Source: Microvelia longipes
Lineage: Eukaryota; Arthropoda; Insecta; Hemiptera; Veliidae
Direction: 5' to 3'
DNA length: 64,000 nucleotides
NCBI GenBank assembly: GCA_018340805.1
Contig: JACMZG010001913.1
Span: forward strand, 3,611,504 to 3,675,503
Both the position numbers and the translations under genes were made by a program. Under the pieces are notes generated by a model, which did not search any database, was not told where the DNA came from, and saw only the letters and a list, made by a program, of their open reading frames with translations. The first letter of the stretch is position 1; each line of letters starts with the position of its first letter. This document shows, piece after piece, positions 21,188 through 32,647 of the stretch.

Positions 21188-21750
21188 TAATATCCCACTC
21201 TGTTTCGTTTCGTCTAACTCATCAGGGCGCAGACAGAGCCTGAACTCACTCTGACCAATTAATTCCGAAGAATATAATGTGAAGTACTTACTAGAGTGCC
21301 TGTATAATCACTGTGATTATACAGGCCTCTAGTATTCCAGAGACGAGCTGTGCTCTCTTACCGCATCATGAATGGCAAGCAAAACATATATCATTTTGCG
21401 CCCTGATGAGTTAAGACGTAACGAAAACAGAGTGGGACATGACATTTATGTCGACCATCAAGTATGGCGAATGTCGAATGATGGAACAGTTCCCAGATGT
21501 AGCATTGCATTATGCTTGTTACATTTCCTTGGTAAGTACTTCACATTATATTCATCGAAATTAATTGAAGGTCAGAGTGAGTTCAGGTTCTGTCGGCGCC
21601 CTGATGAGTTAGACGTAACGAAACAGAGTGGGACATGACATTATGTCGAGCCATCAATGATGACGAATGCCGAATGATGGAACAGTTTCCCAGATGTTAG
21701 CATTGCATTTTACTTGTTACATTCCCTTGGGTCTCTCCGCAAATTATATT
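21188..21750. repeat. Repeat S, inverted copies around a mini-palindrome
   Basis: The left arm (21188-21290) and right arm (about 21525-21640) are reverse complements: 'aactcatcagggcgc', 'cagagcctgaactcactctg' and 'gaagtactta'. A further partial unit extends to 21750 ('cgaatgatggaacagtt' occurs twice). The 88- and 95-codon ORFs here are products of the repeat. Confidence 0.7.
21292..21331. repeat. 40-bp near-perfect palindrome
   Basis: The left arm starts TAGAGTGCCTGTATAATCAC and the right arm mirrors it with one base missing (GGC-CTCTA). The outer 14 bases are identical to those of the palindrome at 20213, but the core differs. Confidence 0.9.
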
Positions 21751-21751
21751 C

Positions 21752-21960
21752 TGTCAACTGTTTTAATAATCGAAGTATGGCTTGTTATATACTTGTTTAC
21801 AATTTTAGAAGTAGGTGGTGTGTTTGTCAAAATGTTCGATGAAGCAAAAAGAAAATTAAATACATTTTTTATGCAAAATCTTACATTTATGACCATTTTT
21901 CATGGAACACTTTTTAGCGAATTTCCTTTGGGAAAAAATTCGCTAATGGGATAGGCGTCA
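21752..21960. repeat. Repeat E, left half
   Basis: It repeats 18600-18760: 'gtaggtggtgtgtttgtc', 'atgttcgatgaagcaaa' and 'catggaacac'. It then continues into 'gcgaatttcctttgg', a landmark of element P. Confidence 0.6.
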
Positions 21961-22039
21961 TGGCGGAATTCGAACCTCGGACCACGACACAAATCGTTTC
22001 AGAGGTCCTAATGACGAAAAAAAAAATTTCGCGAGACTT

Positions 22040-22054
22040 TTATATATATATATA

Positions 22055-22120
<66 letters not shown>

Positions 22121-22167
22121 AATATATATATATAATATAATATATATATATAATATATATATATATA

Positions 22168-22214
<47 letters not shown>

Positions 22215-22245
22215 ATATAATATATATATATATATATATGTATTT
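22040..22245. repeat. (TA)n microsatellite, about 200 bp
   Basis: Alternating TA with occasional slips. A 118-codon minus-strand ORF of mostly Ile/Tyr is the translation of this tract and not a gene. Confidence 0.95.
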
Positions 22246-22870
22246 CTCTAGACACTTTCTTGTAAACACTCTATCTTTCGAACGGATTAATTTTTTTAAC
22301 CAAACTTGGTACAAAAATCAACCTTGGGGAGGACACGAACCCTATTGAAAACCAGGTTTTTGTGACGTCATTAACCCGGTTTGCTGAGTCAGCGAAATTT
22401 TCAAAAGTCATGGTTAATATATTTTCCGGCGAAAAAAGGTCAATATTATGTTTTTGAGACGCTGAATCAAATGAAACCGGTCCGAAGTCGATACGACCAC
22501 TCTAAAGTGACCTAAAAATCGAAAAAACCATTGTAAATTACCAAAAAACCAAAATTTGGGTCGATAAAAAATAAATTTCGAGTAGGGTGTCGTTTCTATG
22601 TAATTTTGGGCGCTGAATCGAATGAAACCGGTCCGAAGACGATACGACCACTTTAAGTTACCAAAAAAGTCGAAAAAAACACAAAAAATATGAAAACCAA
22701 CATTACGGTCGTTGAAAAATTAAATTTCGAGTAGGGTGTTCGTTTTCAATGTTTTTGGGCCTCTGAGTTGAATGGCAGTGGTCCGGAGTCAATACGACCA
22801 CTCAAACTCAGGGTACCTGGGTTCACATGCTGGAAGGGTCGCATAATTTTTATCGTTTTTTTTTACTAAA
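22246..22870 (+). repeat. Dispersed repeat Q with three internal units
   Basis: Three units of about 110-130 bp contain 'gaaaccggtccgaag' and 'cgatacgaccact'. It is the inverse of the copy at 2130-2700. At about 22800-22850 a tRNA-like string with a box B ('gggttcacatgc') follows. Confidence 0.6.
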
Positions 22871-22879
22871 TATAGTTTA

Positions 22880-23745
22880 ACAACTAGAAACTAATTCTGC
22901 CGCGTGGTCCGCATGTCGGCGAATTTCCTTTGATGCAGAGCTCTCAAACCAGAGTACCTGGGTTCAAATCCTAGTAGGGACAATATTTTTTATCGTTTTT
23001 TTTACCTAATATTAAGTTTACAACTAAAAATAATTCTGGCGCGGTGGTCCGCATGTCGGGCGAATTTCCTTTGGATGCGTGTTTTCCGTGCTTTTTACAT
23101 TATATAAAGTTTAAAAACTAGTAAATAAATAATTCCGGCGCGGTGGTCCGCTGTCGGGCGAATTTAATTTAGAAATGCGTGTTTCCGTGCTAAACAACCA
23201 TTTCTTGCTTATGCAAGAACCATGCCCATTGCGTGGATCCGGTTCATGCTTTAGAACCTAAGCAGTTACTCAATTGTCAAGCACTGCTCGTAACTCATTT
23301 TGTCTGTATTTTTCAAAGGAAATGCGCATAATTATCCAGTTGTTGTACAAAACTATGGCCTCAAAATTAGATGTACACACTATTATTTGCACTAGTTTAA
23401 AGCATAGATACTTATCTTAAGCTTAGTCAGTTATCTTTAAAGGATTTAGCGCATTTCCTTTGAAAAATACAGACAAATGATTACGAGCAGTGCTTGACAA
23501 TTGAGTAAACTGCTTAGGTTCTAAAGCATGAACCGCGGAACCACGCAATGGGCATGGTTCTGCATAAGCAAGAATGGGTTGTTAGCACGGAAACACGCAT
23601 TCTAAATGAAATTCGCCCGACAGCGGACCACCGCGCCGGAAATTATTTATTTACTAGTTTTGTAAACTTATATAATGTAAAAAGCACGGAACACGCATCC
23701 AAAGGAAATTCGCCCGACATGCGGACCACCGCGCCAGAATTATTT
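22880..23745. mobile_element. Large inverted-repeat element P
   Basis: The left arm (about 22880-23335) and right arm (about 23440-23745) are reverse complements. Terminal tandem units contain 'cgcggtggtccgcatgtcgg', 'gcgaatttcctttgg' and 'atgcgtgttt'. Inner blocks include 'accatgcccattgcgtgg' and 'ttactcaattgtcaagcac'. The centre (about 23336-23440) holds 'tatggcctcaaaattag'. No coding. A related fragment is at 15100-15480. At 22955-22985 there is a tRNA-like box B ('gggttcaaatcc'). Confidence 0.7.
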
Positions 23746-24640
23746 CTTTTTTGAAAATTACAGCTGGAAAACAATTAAAAAAAAAGGTGTCAAGAATGTT
23801 CGTTGGAGCAAATTAGGAGTAGGGGACTTGCTCTAGTGGCCGGTTGTGACACTGAACATTTGCGTCAACGGAGGCGACTCCTTGAATTTTATAAGAAATG
23901 TTTAGCGCCAACGTTTTAGCTTTTATACTTGATACATTTGTTTTTTTGTCCTATTTTCTAAATTATTTGTTTTTTTTTATATTTGTGTGTGAAATTATTT
24001 ATTATGTAAATTTTTAAATGCAATTATTAATGTATTAACCGTTGACTTAGCTTGGACAATGATGTCAAGAAGTATTTGTATAATGTCGTATTTCTAGTCT
24101 GGAGTTAGCGTTCCATGACCGCTTATCATTACCTATGAATTTGGGCATATTTAATCGAGTCAATTCCAAGGTTTGTATTTATTTGATATATTTCGGATGA
24201 GCTTGTGCTGTAAACTTGAACCTCTTATAATATATCTATAAACCTGAAGAAAGCTCCTTCAAGTCCTGGTATTATAAGAAATCCTGAAATCTATGAGGAA
24301 ACCATTACACTTATAGTAAGACACACAGCTAAAATCAGTTGACAGTGAAGTGATGTAGAAATTCTTACAGTAGGGATGGGGGCGCGGGACACAGTGGTCC
24401 AACTCCCTTGGAATAAGCTGTTTTAGATGGGCCTGTTTTAAGTTCATCGTTTCTCCACTAGATGCAGGTCGTTTCACCTTGTACGGCATATATAGATTAG
24501 ATAAAATTTTCATTGTCGAGGACCCTTAAACAGGGTATGACAATAGTCAAAATCAAAAAAAAAAATTAAAAACTCATCTACTGAGTAGAAACAATTTTCT
24601 TTTAATACTTTGCAAATGCAGGCTTTTAACTTTTTTGTTT
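23746..24640. other. Repeat E right half, then AT-rich sequence
   Basis: 23746-23885 repeats 18780-18905. The rest is AT-rich without a recognised gene. Near 24310-24340, 'agacacacagctaaaatc' followed by 'agttgacag' is a lone M1-like TIR. Confidence 0.5.
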
Positions 24641-24641
24641 T

Positions 24642-25290
24642 TTACAATTTTATATTCTTTGGGAGAGCATTATATAATTTACTACACCAGTAGTTTACAC
24701 TATTCTGGCTCCTCAACACTCTACATTTCTTTACCGTCAGGTTATTTTTAAATCGAGTTTCGTATGAATGGCCTACTGCTCTTTCACTAAACATTCTCAT
24801 ATTATTTTTAACAAACACTAAACACTGCAATATATAAATGCTTGGTAGTGTTAGGATTCCAAATTTCTTAAAATGCTCCTTGCAGTCTTGACGAAAGCCC
24901 AGTTGAAAGATGGCTCTGATGGCTTTCCTTTGCATAGAGAATACTGCATCTGCATGACAGGAGTGTCCCCAGTAGAGAAGAGCATAGCTGATCCTGCTGT
25001 GTAATCCTGCATAGTAGACTGAGATCAAGACATCACACGACAGCTGAGTTGATAGAGAGTAGAGTAGAAAAACTTGGCTTGCTAACTTGCTGCTTAGATC
25101 ATTAAAGTGATTCTGCCAAGTCATGGTAGGGTCTAATAGGACTCCTAGAAACTTTACACTGTCTGGATTATTAAATTCTGCTGTATCTCGTAGTGAAAAT
25201 ATGACGTCTGTCGTTTTCTTTTCATTAAGCTTTAGTTTATTAGCACAAAACCAATTTTTTAATTAATTCCTTACTTCTTGTAGCAAATTA
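24642..25290 (-). mobile_element. Non-LTR retrotransposon reverse transcriptase fossil (C-terminal part)
   Basis: On the minus strand, from about 25290, the text reads KNWFCANKLKLNEKKT, then VKFLGVLLDPTMTW, then a 160-codon open frame. The frame includes ISYALLYWGHS, MQRKAIRAIF and TLPSIYILQCLVFVKNN. This is the thumb/C-terminal region of CR1/Jockey-type reverse transcriptases. A stop codon lies upstream, and neither the catalytic FADD box nor the endonuclease is present. It is a 5'-truncated dead copy just before the first RALGAPB coding exon. Confidence 0.82.
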
Positions 25291-25299
25291 ATATAATCC

Positions 25300-25350
25300 G
25301 AAGCAGGGAGGATGAGCGTAGTGAATCTGATGTGATGAGGAAAAATTCTG
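25300..25350 (+). repeat. Fragment of repeat R
   Basis: The GA-rich landmark 'ggaggatgagcgtagtgaat' followed by 'gatgtgatgaggaaaa' matches the other repeat R copies. Confidence 0.6.
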
Positions 25351-25542
25351 TAGTGCCCTATTCTTCATTTTTTTATGTATTATTATTATTAATTTATATA
25401 AATCAATAGAGAAAATATTTAAAAAATGTGTATTATAGTTTGTAGTAAAGCAATGTCAAAGCAGTACATTATTGTTCTTATTTGCTTACATTATTGCAAA
25501 GACTCAGTTGTAATGTAATTACAGGAGACTGACAGGTGCGGG

Positions 25543-25746
25543 ATGTACTCTGAGTGGAGTTCACTGTCTCACCTCGTGAGAAGTGAATGCGGAGAGAACG
25601 ACAGTGTCTTATCTAAGTTTCCGGTGGACACAGGGAGAGATGTGGCACTTTCTATAGTTAAACAGCTTGCTTCCAATATCGGCATTACACAAGCTCCCTC
25701 CCCCAGTCCCCTAACTACCGACGCACAAGTGCAGTGGGCTATGGAG
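25543..25746 (+). CDS. RALGAPB: RALGAPB coding exon 1 (Ral GTPase-activating protein subunit beta, N-terminus)
   Basis: RALGAPB is the non-catalytic partner that stabilises RALGAPA1/2 in the cytosolic complex that inactivates RalA and RalB. This exon gives the protein start, MYSEWSSLSHLV, then VGREVA-type text (DTGRDVALSIVKQL) and QWAMEV. It matches the vertebrate beginning MYSEWRSLHLV, with the same spacing to KWTMEV. The ATG at 25543 is chosen by this match. An acceptor (taattacag) at 25524 suggests that the 5' UTR is spliced on from an upstream exon that I cannot find. The donor after GAG at 25746 (gtaatt) is phase 0. Thirteen exons join in phase to 62377 (621 codons); the family length is near 1,500, so the C-terminal Rap/Ran-GAP domain is outside the window. 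Confidence 0.93.
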
Positions 25747-26087
25747 GTAATTGCATATCAATTTTTATTTGTCGTAATTTGTAACATCAACTAGTTGGCT
25801 ACTAGTTTAGCTAGTGTGAACCAGAAAATTTAGCCGTCATTGTACTTTTAAAAAGCAGCCATCTTGAAATGTTATTGACACCAATGTTTATAAACATATT
25901 TGGAAAAAACAGCTTCTTGGGCTTTCAGCCTGTTCAGGAAACATCCCTGTGTATTGGTCAATTATTATTTGTTGTTTTATTATTATTTTTATTACATGGC
26001 ATTTTCCATCTTGTTGGTCAATTTGGAGCCCCTCACATCAAAAGTGTTCCTTAATATGGGCCCCTATAAAAAAATAAATAAAATGCC

Positions 26088-26312
26088 CGTTTTAGGGCCT
26101 ATCAACCCATCAGGGTATTAACCCTGCGGGAACCACCTCAGGTGGGTTGCATATACTACACTCTAAGAATTAATTAAAGTTGGCGAAATCTTTTTAATAC
26201 AAATACTATTCATAAAATCTTAGAGCATAGCCCCCCGGGCTGCGAACCCCGGACCTCCGGTGCCGAAATCGAACGCCTTTACGATCACGGCCACGGAGGC
26301 AGACATGGGCCC
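26088..26312 (-). mobile_element. SINE-B (tRNA-derived), minus strand
   Basis: Read on the minus strand: a tRNA-like head 'ctgcctccgtggccg', box B within 'ccggggttcgcagcc', then the shared body 'agatttcgccaactttaa', and a tail ending 'gggccctaaaacgggcat'. The 68-codon ORF here is not a gene. Confidence 0.75.
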
Positions 26313-26674
26313 CTATATGACTTCTGCTAAAAACTACTTCATAAGAGGGGATGATATTTATTGGAATCTTGGGTCGACTAAAATAAAGTACTTTCATTGT
26401 GTGACAATACATTAGTAGTTTCCAAGTTATTGAATCTCTGATCCATTTTTTTCACAAAAAAAATATTGGGGCTTCTCAAGAATCCTTGTGGACCCACTGG
26501 GGAGCCACAACCACCTGGTTAAGATCCACTGCTGTAAAGAATGTTTCAAAGTGGATACATAGGTCCTTTATACCTGCTTATCTGCAACAGGCATGTAAAT
26601 AAAATATAAAATCCAGTTAAGTTAGGTTAAAGTCCTGAATTCTGGACATAGCATGACGCCCTTTTTAAGAACCT

Positions 26675-26885
26675 GTCCTGGTGGTGTAAAGGTTGCGTCT
26701 GCCGCCCAGACAGTCTGGGGTTCGTTCTGGTAGGGGCGTGTAGGATTTTCTTGCGAGGTATAAAAATCCTTCCTTGTGCCATCCTTGGAAAAGGATGTTA
26801 TGCAAGTGGTTCAGAGACTGTGGGATATCAGGTACTTGTAAATTATCCCAAACCATAAATGGATCAGGGTTTAGGCAAAATTTAG
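26675..26885 (+). mobile_element. SINE-A-like element (tRNA-derived), diverged
   Basis: The head 'ctggtggtgtaaaggttgcg' resembles box A and 'ggggttcgttctgg' box B. The body 'aggattttcttgcgagg', 'caggtacttgtaaa' and 'aatttaggaccc' follows the same plan as the copy at 46329. Confidence 0.65.
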
Positions 26886-27024
26886 GACCCTTTATGATAA
26901 ATAAATGACCATTTATTAAGACAAATTTACAAATTTTGGTTTGTGCTTATTAATATAATTTCCATCTTAAATCAGTAAAGTGCTGTGGTAGCCCTAAGGG
27001 TATGAGTTCGTTATTTCTAACGAT

Positions 27025-27490
27025 CATAAAGTGAGGGCACTTTTGAGGAAAATTAAATCTACAGTTTAGTTTGTAATTATGACTATATTTCGCCTTCTCC
27101 TCAAGGCATACTCATGTCTCTTAGTGATTACATCGATTAAATCAGTTTTAAGTAAGCCAAAGGCTATTGTCAACAATTAAAAAAACACAACTACATAACT
27201 AAAGCACTAAATACAGTTATGGATACATATAACGAAGATATATGATATCTTTGTCTTAAAGATATCATATATCTTTGTTATATGTATCCATAACTGTATT
27301 TAGTGCTTTAGTTATGTAGTTGTGTTTTTTAATTGTTGACAATAGCCTTTGGCTTACTTAAAACTGATTTAATCGATGTAATTACTAAGAGACATGAGTA
27401 TGCCTTGAAGAGAAGGCGAAATATAGTTATAATTACAAACTAAACTTTAGATTTAATTTTCCTCAAAAGTGCCCTTACTTTATCATTGAA
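27025..27490. repeat. Near-perfect palindrome of about 470 bp
   Basis: The arms, about 230 bp each, meet at a 5-base spacer (27253-27257, gtctt). Inner arm: 'tatatgatatcttt' against 'aaagatatcatata'. Outer arm: 'gggcacttttgaggaaaa' against 'ttttcctcaaaagtgccc'. Only a few mismatches separate the arms. No TIR-type tips or clear target duplication are seen. Confidence 0.9.
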
Positions 27491-27959
27491 TATAATGAGG
27501 AACAATAAGGAGGATTCAACTCTTAATGTTATTTCTAACTTTACAAATTTTCAAAAAAATAGTAATTGTTAGTATTTAAAAGATTTACAAGTGATATATT
27601 TATATATTTTTTAAATGTTTATTTGCTAATGTTTATTTTATTTTTTCTTAAGTCCTATAAAATGTATTTTCTTTTATTTCAATATAGAATTTCATTTATG
27701 ATTTCATAATATTATTACTTATTTTTATTATTTATTCATTTAATATTTTTTTCTTAAGTGACTATGTAATTTATGATATATATTAAAGAGTTTTGATTTT
27801 TATTTTTATATGTTTCTACATTTAACTATTTCCTTTTATTTAAAATCTTTAATACATTTAATTTAAAAAGCATGCATCGTTATTTTATTTATTTTTTTTA
27901 AATTATTATTTATATTAATTTACTTTGATTTTACCATCCTTTATGATAGCTTAAGTAAA

Positions 27960-28205
27960 AGCTTTAAATGTTTTTGCCTTATGATTTCAAGTGCTGACAA
28001 GTTTAGTCTTGCAGTGAGTCACATGTTGTTTCTAGTTTTAGCTTTTATACTTATACTAAGGTCACGGCTTAGCTGTGATGCAGACGGGAAAAATGTCTGC
28101 ACTAATACTCATAAGGTGAACACTATCTTCTATCTAAAGGAGTTGATAACAAGGCTTACAATGCGTAATCAAATCATTAGTTGTTTTGACGGAGATTTTG
28201 TGGTA
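27960..28205 (+). mobile_element. SINE-A body fragment
   Basis: It shares 'agtcacatgttgtttctag', 'acactatcttctatctaaa' and 'ggagttgataacaa' with 34330-34560 and 46610-46880. The 75-codon ORF is incidental. Confidence 0.55.
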
Positions 28206-28255
28206 TAGATTCACCATGATGTTTCATAAAAAAACACACTAGAAATAAAAACAAT

Positions 28256-28398
28256 TAATATATAGTCAACCACAATAGTATAAAAATTATAACTGACCAG
28301 TTTCAACTTTACGTCATCATCAGAGTCTGTAAACAGCTTAAAGTCGAAACTGGTCAGTTATATTTTTTATACTATTTTGGTTGACCATATATTAATTG
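28256..28398. mobile_element. Foldback element F1 with CATCATCAG loop
   Basis: Inverted arms of about 60 bp ('ttaatatatagtcaacca', 'aactgaccagtttc' and their complements) surround a small loop. The minus strand reads CTGATGATGACG, then GTTGAAAC, at 28301-28323. Confidence 0.75.
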
Positions 28399-28573
28399 TC
28401 AATAATTAAAACAATAGTCAACAATAACTAAACATCATAATTCATAATCAATCTCATAGGTGTTTTCTTGCGCACATACTATTAATTGGACACGAACAAC
28501 ATGGCCTGTTTGGTGGTCTATCACCTCACCCTAATTACTATCACTATCACCTGCTCTTGAAATTGTGATAGTA

Positions 28574-28748
28574 TAATACGACGCTCTGCTAAAATCAGTT
28601 GACTGCGTGGGAAAATAATGCGAGGTAGCCAATGATGTTAGTCCTGGATGTTAAACCACGCCCTCCATTTCAAATCAGGCCGACCTTATTGGTTTCTCAA
28701 CACTATTTTCCCGCACTGTCAACTGATTTTAGCAGTGTGTCGTACTTT
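28574..28748. mobile_element. Short MITE with M1-like tips
   Basis: TIRs 'tataatacgacgctctgc' plus 'taaaatcagttgac' and the inverse 'gtcaactgattttagcag' plus 'tgtgtcgta'. It is 175 bp, with no coding. The tips resemble M1, so the two may share a transposase. Confidence 0.78.
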
Positions 28749-28812
28749 AGTAGATTATATCGGATTAATTTTGTTCTTGACATTTTTTTAAAGTTAAAAA
28801 CTCGTTTGTTAG

Positions 28813-29014
28813 GTGATCTGTTACGGACTGAGTCTTCCCCTCGTAGAACACGATGCACTTAGAGATTGTGTCAATATTTACTGTGATTGGCTCTCTGCTC
28901 TACATCCTACCCCGAATCCTTCCGTTCCTCCTCCAGTAACTCTAGACCCTAATACCTATGCAAGAAAAATCATCAGGCACCTTCACAACCTGTTTATACC
29001 TAGGAAAGGAGAAG
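28813..29014 (+). CDS. RALGAPB: RALGAPB coding exon 2
   Basis: The exon follows 'tttgttag' and continues exon 1 in phase 0 as VICYGLSLPLVEHDALRDC, DWLSALHP and IIRHLHNLFIPRKGE. Vertebrate protein has VICYGLTLPLDGETVKYC and ILKHLQNLFVPRQEQ at the same place. It ends in phase 1 before gtatgt. This is part of the helical N-terminal region shared by the family; no catalytic residues are expected here. Confidence 0.95.
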
Positions 29015-30571
29015 GTATGTTTTATTTTATTAAAACCAAGTGAAACATCAATCAATCGAAACGACAGTCTATCGTTTAGTTTAAAAATCCCCAAGTTCAT
29101 AAGTATTTTAGGGGATTGACCAATCAGAGAAGCCGCTGCCAACCTCTCACTTAAAAAGAGAAAACAAATCCCTACCACAATAACCGCTGTAGGGAAAAAA
29201 CCTTCTTCCCGGTAATCATTCACTTTGATAGTGGTTCTTCTTTTGATTACATCGTTTTGAAAACTACTATCAAATTAATCTTAAAATGATATTTTAAAAT
29301 AAAACTACACAAAATAAATGTAAAAAAAAACTTCCAAGAAAATACAGGTAAAATAACCTGATTTGTTTACATAGTTTTTACCGCTCCCTTCTAGCAGTGA
29401 TTTTTTTTTTTAAGAATCAGTGGTGTCTAAACTGACAGTCAAGATTTTTAAACTAAACGATAGACTGTAATCATTACAGTTTTCTTTAATTACATTATTA
29501 TTTATAATTATTTAAATAACATAGATTAAGTCAATAAGTGTTTAATTTAGTACAAGCATACTTTAGGACTACTGAAGTAGTCAAGTTGACTTAGCTTCCA
29601 GACCTTGGGTATATACAAAATAAATTAGTGATGCCTTTGTCTCAGGTAAAAAGAGTTCCTCTATGCTTTTTGTGGAAAAATTTCTTTTGGTTTCCTAGTT
29701 TGAATACCTCCTCTTGTGCTTAATTTTTGTTAACAACCAAAGCTGTGGCATTTTTAGTGAGAATCATGTTTAAATAAGTTTCTTTGTCGTTTAAAGTTTC
29801 CTAGACTAATAAGTTAGTCAAATTTATTGAATTAGAAATATCCTTACTTTAGACAAAGTATTCAAATTAATGGCTGGAATCTTGGATGAGATTAAATATT
29901 GTCAAATGACATATTATTGATAAGATTCCAAGAGATTTTATTGTAAGTGCTGTCGACTATTTTTTCTTATTTGATTACTGGGTTTTAGTCCAGATTTGAG
30001 AATGGTGAAGTACAGTATTATTAACATCTGCCCAGTTTAACTACAATATCTGTTCTGGCCGGGTTTGAACCCTAGTCAGGACAGCATTTGTATTCAACTG
30101 TAAGGGAGTTAGTAATTAATACCAAAAATAATTAGGCTCTTTACTAGGGTTTGAACAACTGATTTAGCCATGTGTCATACTATATATAAAATGTATTGTT
30201 TACAAAACAATGCAGTTTTTTTTGTTCATATTATGGAAACAAATCGAGTCTTAAAATATTACAAAATAAGTACCTGGTTTTATTTTGAAGCGTTTGTTTT
30301 TGTGTGTTTTGCTCTTTTTCGACAGGATATCTTTAGAATCTAAAGCATGTATTTAAAAATAGCACTTATAAAGCACTTACTAGCACTAATGATTACTTGA
30401 TATGGTTGGTTTTACTAACCAGGTGCTTATCTGATATTTAGAAGCAAAGAGTATTAATACATAGAGGAAGGAGGAAGGATACAACAGCTTTTACCATTCC
30501 CTGGGTAGTTAGGTACAATAACTGTACATTGGTGACATCATTTTTTGATTTTTCATAATAAATACAATTTT

Positions 30572-30738
30572 CGGCCTATCAGGGTATTCACCCTGCAAGA
30601 ACAACCTCAGGTGGGTTCCGTCTACTATCCTCTAAGTATCAATTAAAGTTGGCGAAATCTTTTTAATACAAATACTATTCATATAATCTTAGAGAAATGG
30701 AGTGCGTATACGATAACGGACACGGAGTCAGACATACA
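30572..30738 (-). mobile_element. SINE-B, minus strand, head decayed
   Basis: The body 'aaagttggcgaaatcttttt' and 'aacctcaggtgggttccg' matches the other SINE-B copies. The tRNA-like head is only partly preserved. Confidence 0.65.
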
Positions 30739-31484
30739 ATTTCACATAAATATTACATTATTTTTTTTACTATTTTGTTCTACATTAAGTAAAATGAATA
30801 TAAAATAAGTTGTAATTATTATTTATCGCATATATTCTAAAATGATTTGTGTTGTATAAAGTGATTATCGAGATGTCACTGAAAAATGTCAGCTATTTGT
30901 AGAATGCATTCTATATATATATGCTCCTACAGGAGTTTTAGAGAGGCAGGGAGTCTCTAGTCTTTCTTTAGGGAGACTATAGTAGGAGTAAGTACAGTTA
31001 TGTCACCTAATGGAGACTGTCACACTTCCAGACCTCTTATCACTGTGTTATTTTATCTAAGTCTTCCCTCTGTGTATAAGTCTCTTTGTCTAGAAACTAT
31101 TGGAGATAAAAATTAAAGTTGTTAGGTTGGTATCACTTGCTATGACCTTGAATTTTTTTAATATATATAAGATAAACAGAAATGACTACAGGGTCAATTA
31201 AACTGAAGAAGTGCCTTCAGTGCAACCTGTCTTTTGCAGTGATCAGCACACAACCAATAGACTTATTTCTCTCCCTGTTTTTGTTGGATTATAAACTGAT
31301 GAAATTACACAACTTTTATTTGAGTTGACAGCAGTTAATCCTTGAATGAAGTGCTTTAAACTTACACTTTAAATATGTGCACTATTTTTCTTCTTTATGT
31401 TTATTTATTATCCGCTTGTCATAAATTTGAAAATAATATTCTGGGGCATATTTTTCTAATGGTTTTATATATAAATATTGTGCA

Positions 31485-31565
31485 TATATAATATATATAT
31501 ATATATATATATTATAATATATAATATATATTGTTATATATATAAATATATATAATTGTGTAATA
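31485..31565. repeat. (TA)n-rich tract
   Basis: Alternating TA with interruptions; the Ile/Tyr ORF on the minus strand is an artefact. Confidence 0.9.
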
Positions 31566-32394
31566 TATAAATGCAAATTGCATTTATGAAGAAAAAAGTC
31601 ATAATTTTTATCTTAAAGCTTTTGAGGAGGTGTAGGTCCAAATAATAAATAAAACTAATTTTCTATGATTTATCTGTTACTCTAGTTGTTGTCCAAACAT
31701 CTATTTGTTATCAACCATGTAACTGTTTTTTGTTATTAATTATTATGTTAAGCCTTGAAAAAGATATCGAATTATATGGAAAGCTCGGCAAAATTAGTTT
31801 TATTTATTATTTTGTACCTATTCCACCTCAAAAGCTTTAATAATTTAAAAGAGAGGTCCCTATAAAGTTTTTTGTCTTATAATTTTTATCTTGAAAACTT
31901 TGCTAAAAATATGAAAACCCAGGATTTTATCTTTCATTTTGACACAAATTTTCTATTTACTAATGTGCAATTTTTTTCACTCTGCCTGTACATTTTTGGA
32001 ATGCCTAAGCATTGTTAAATTTCTCAAAATACTGATTTTCACAGCAATTCACAGCATTAATTTCTGCTAATACAAATGCTAATTACTGCTTGGTCCATTA
32101 TTCAGCAAAATGTAGCCTTGTTTTCTAACTATTTTTAATTTTTTACTTAAACAAAGTTTTTTTTTAGAAATAACTTATAGGTGAAATAAGTAGCTAGTGG
32201 AAAAAATATTATTTTATATTTATGTTTATTTTTTTATTATTTTTTTCTCAATGTTGAAAGGATGGGAGAGGAAAAAAGGGAGGCACGGACCATTTTAGGT
32301 CTCAATGTTATATTCTGCTATTTATTCAGATTGTGATAATTAAGTTTTCAAATCACATTTTCTTTCGATGGGATAAATATATTTAAATCGAACG

Positions 32395-32480
32395 TGGACA
32401 AAAGCCCTATTGATAACTAGGTTGTAACTTTATGTATCTGTTTTATGAATCTGCAAAATTAAAAAAAAAAAAAAAAAACA
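32395..32480. repeat. Fragment of repeat Q and poly(A) run
   Basis: 'ccctattgataactaggtt' resembles the repeat Q end near 22340-22380. A run of about 19 A follows at 32460-32478. Confidence 0.5.
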
Positions 32481-32647
32481 GTAAAATTGTAGGGGTTGTT
32501 ATTTTGTTTGGAAAAAGGTCTTTATTTAATTGTTTCAAAATAAGGGTTAACATTTTTTCTGTAGGGAAAAGGCATTTATCAATAAATAAATTTGTTTATT
32601 TCATTCTGTTGACTTATATTAGAATTAGAAATTGTCAAACAACATTG

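Larger units (their letters stand above)
25747..28812 (+). other. RALGAPB: RALGAPB intron 1
   Basis: The intron contains a SINE-B copy (26088-26312), a SINE-A-like copy (26675-26885), a palindrome of about 470 bp, a SINE-A body fragment (27960-28205), a foldback element (28256-28398) and a short MITE (28574-28748). The rest is AT-rich. Confidence 0.85.

Noticed and set aside
21958..22314. 118-codon minus-strand ORF
   Set aside because: Mostly Ile/Tyr alternation from a (TA)n tract.
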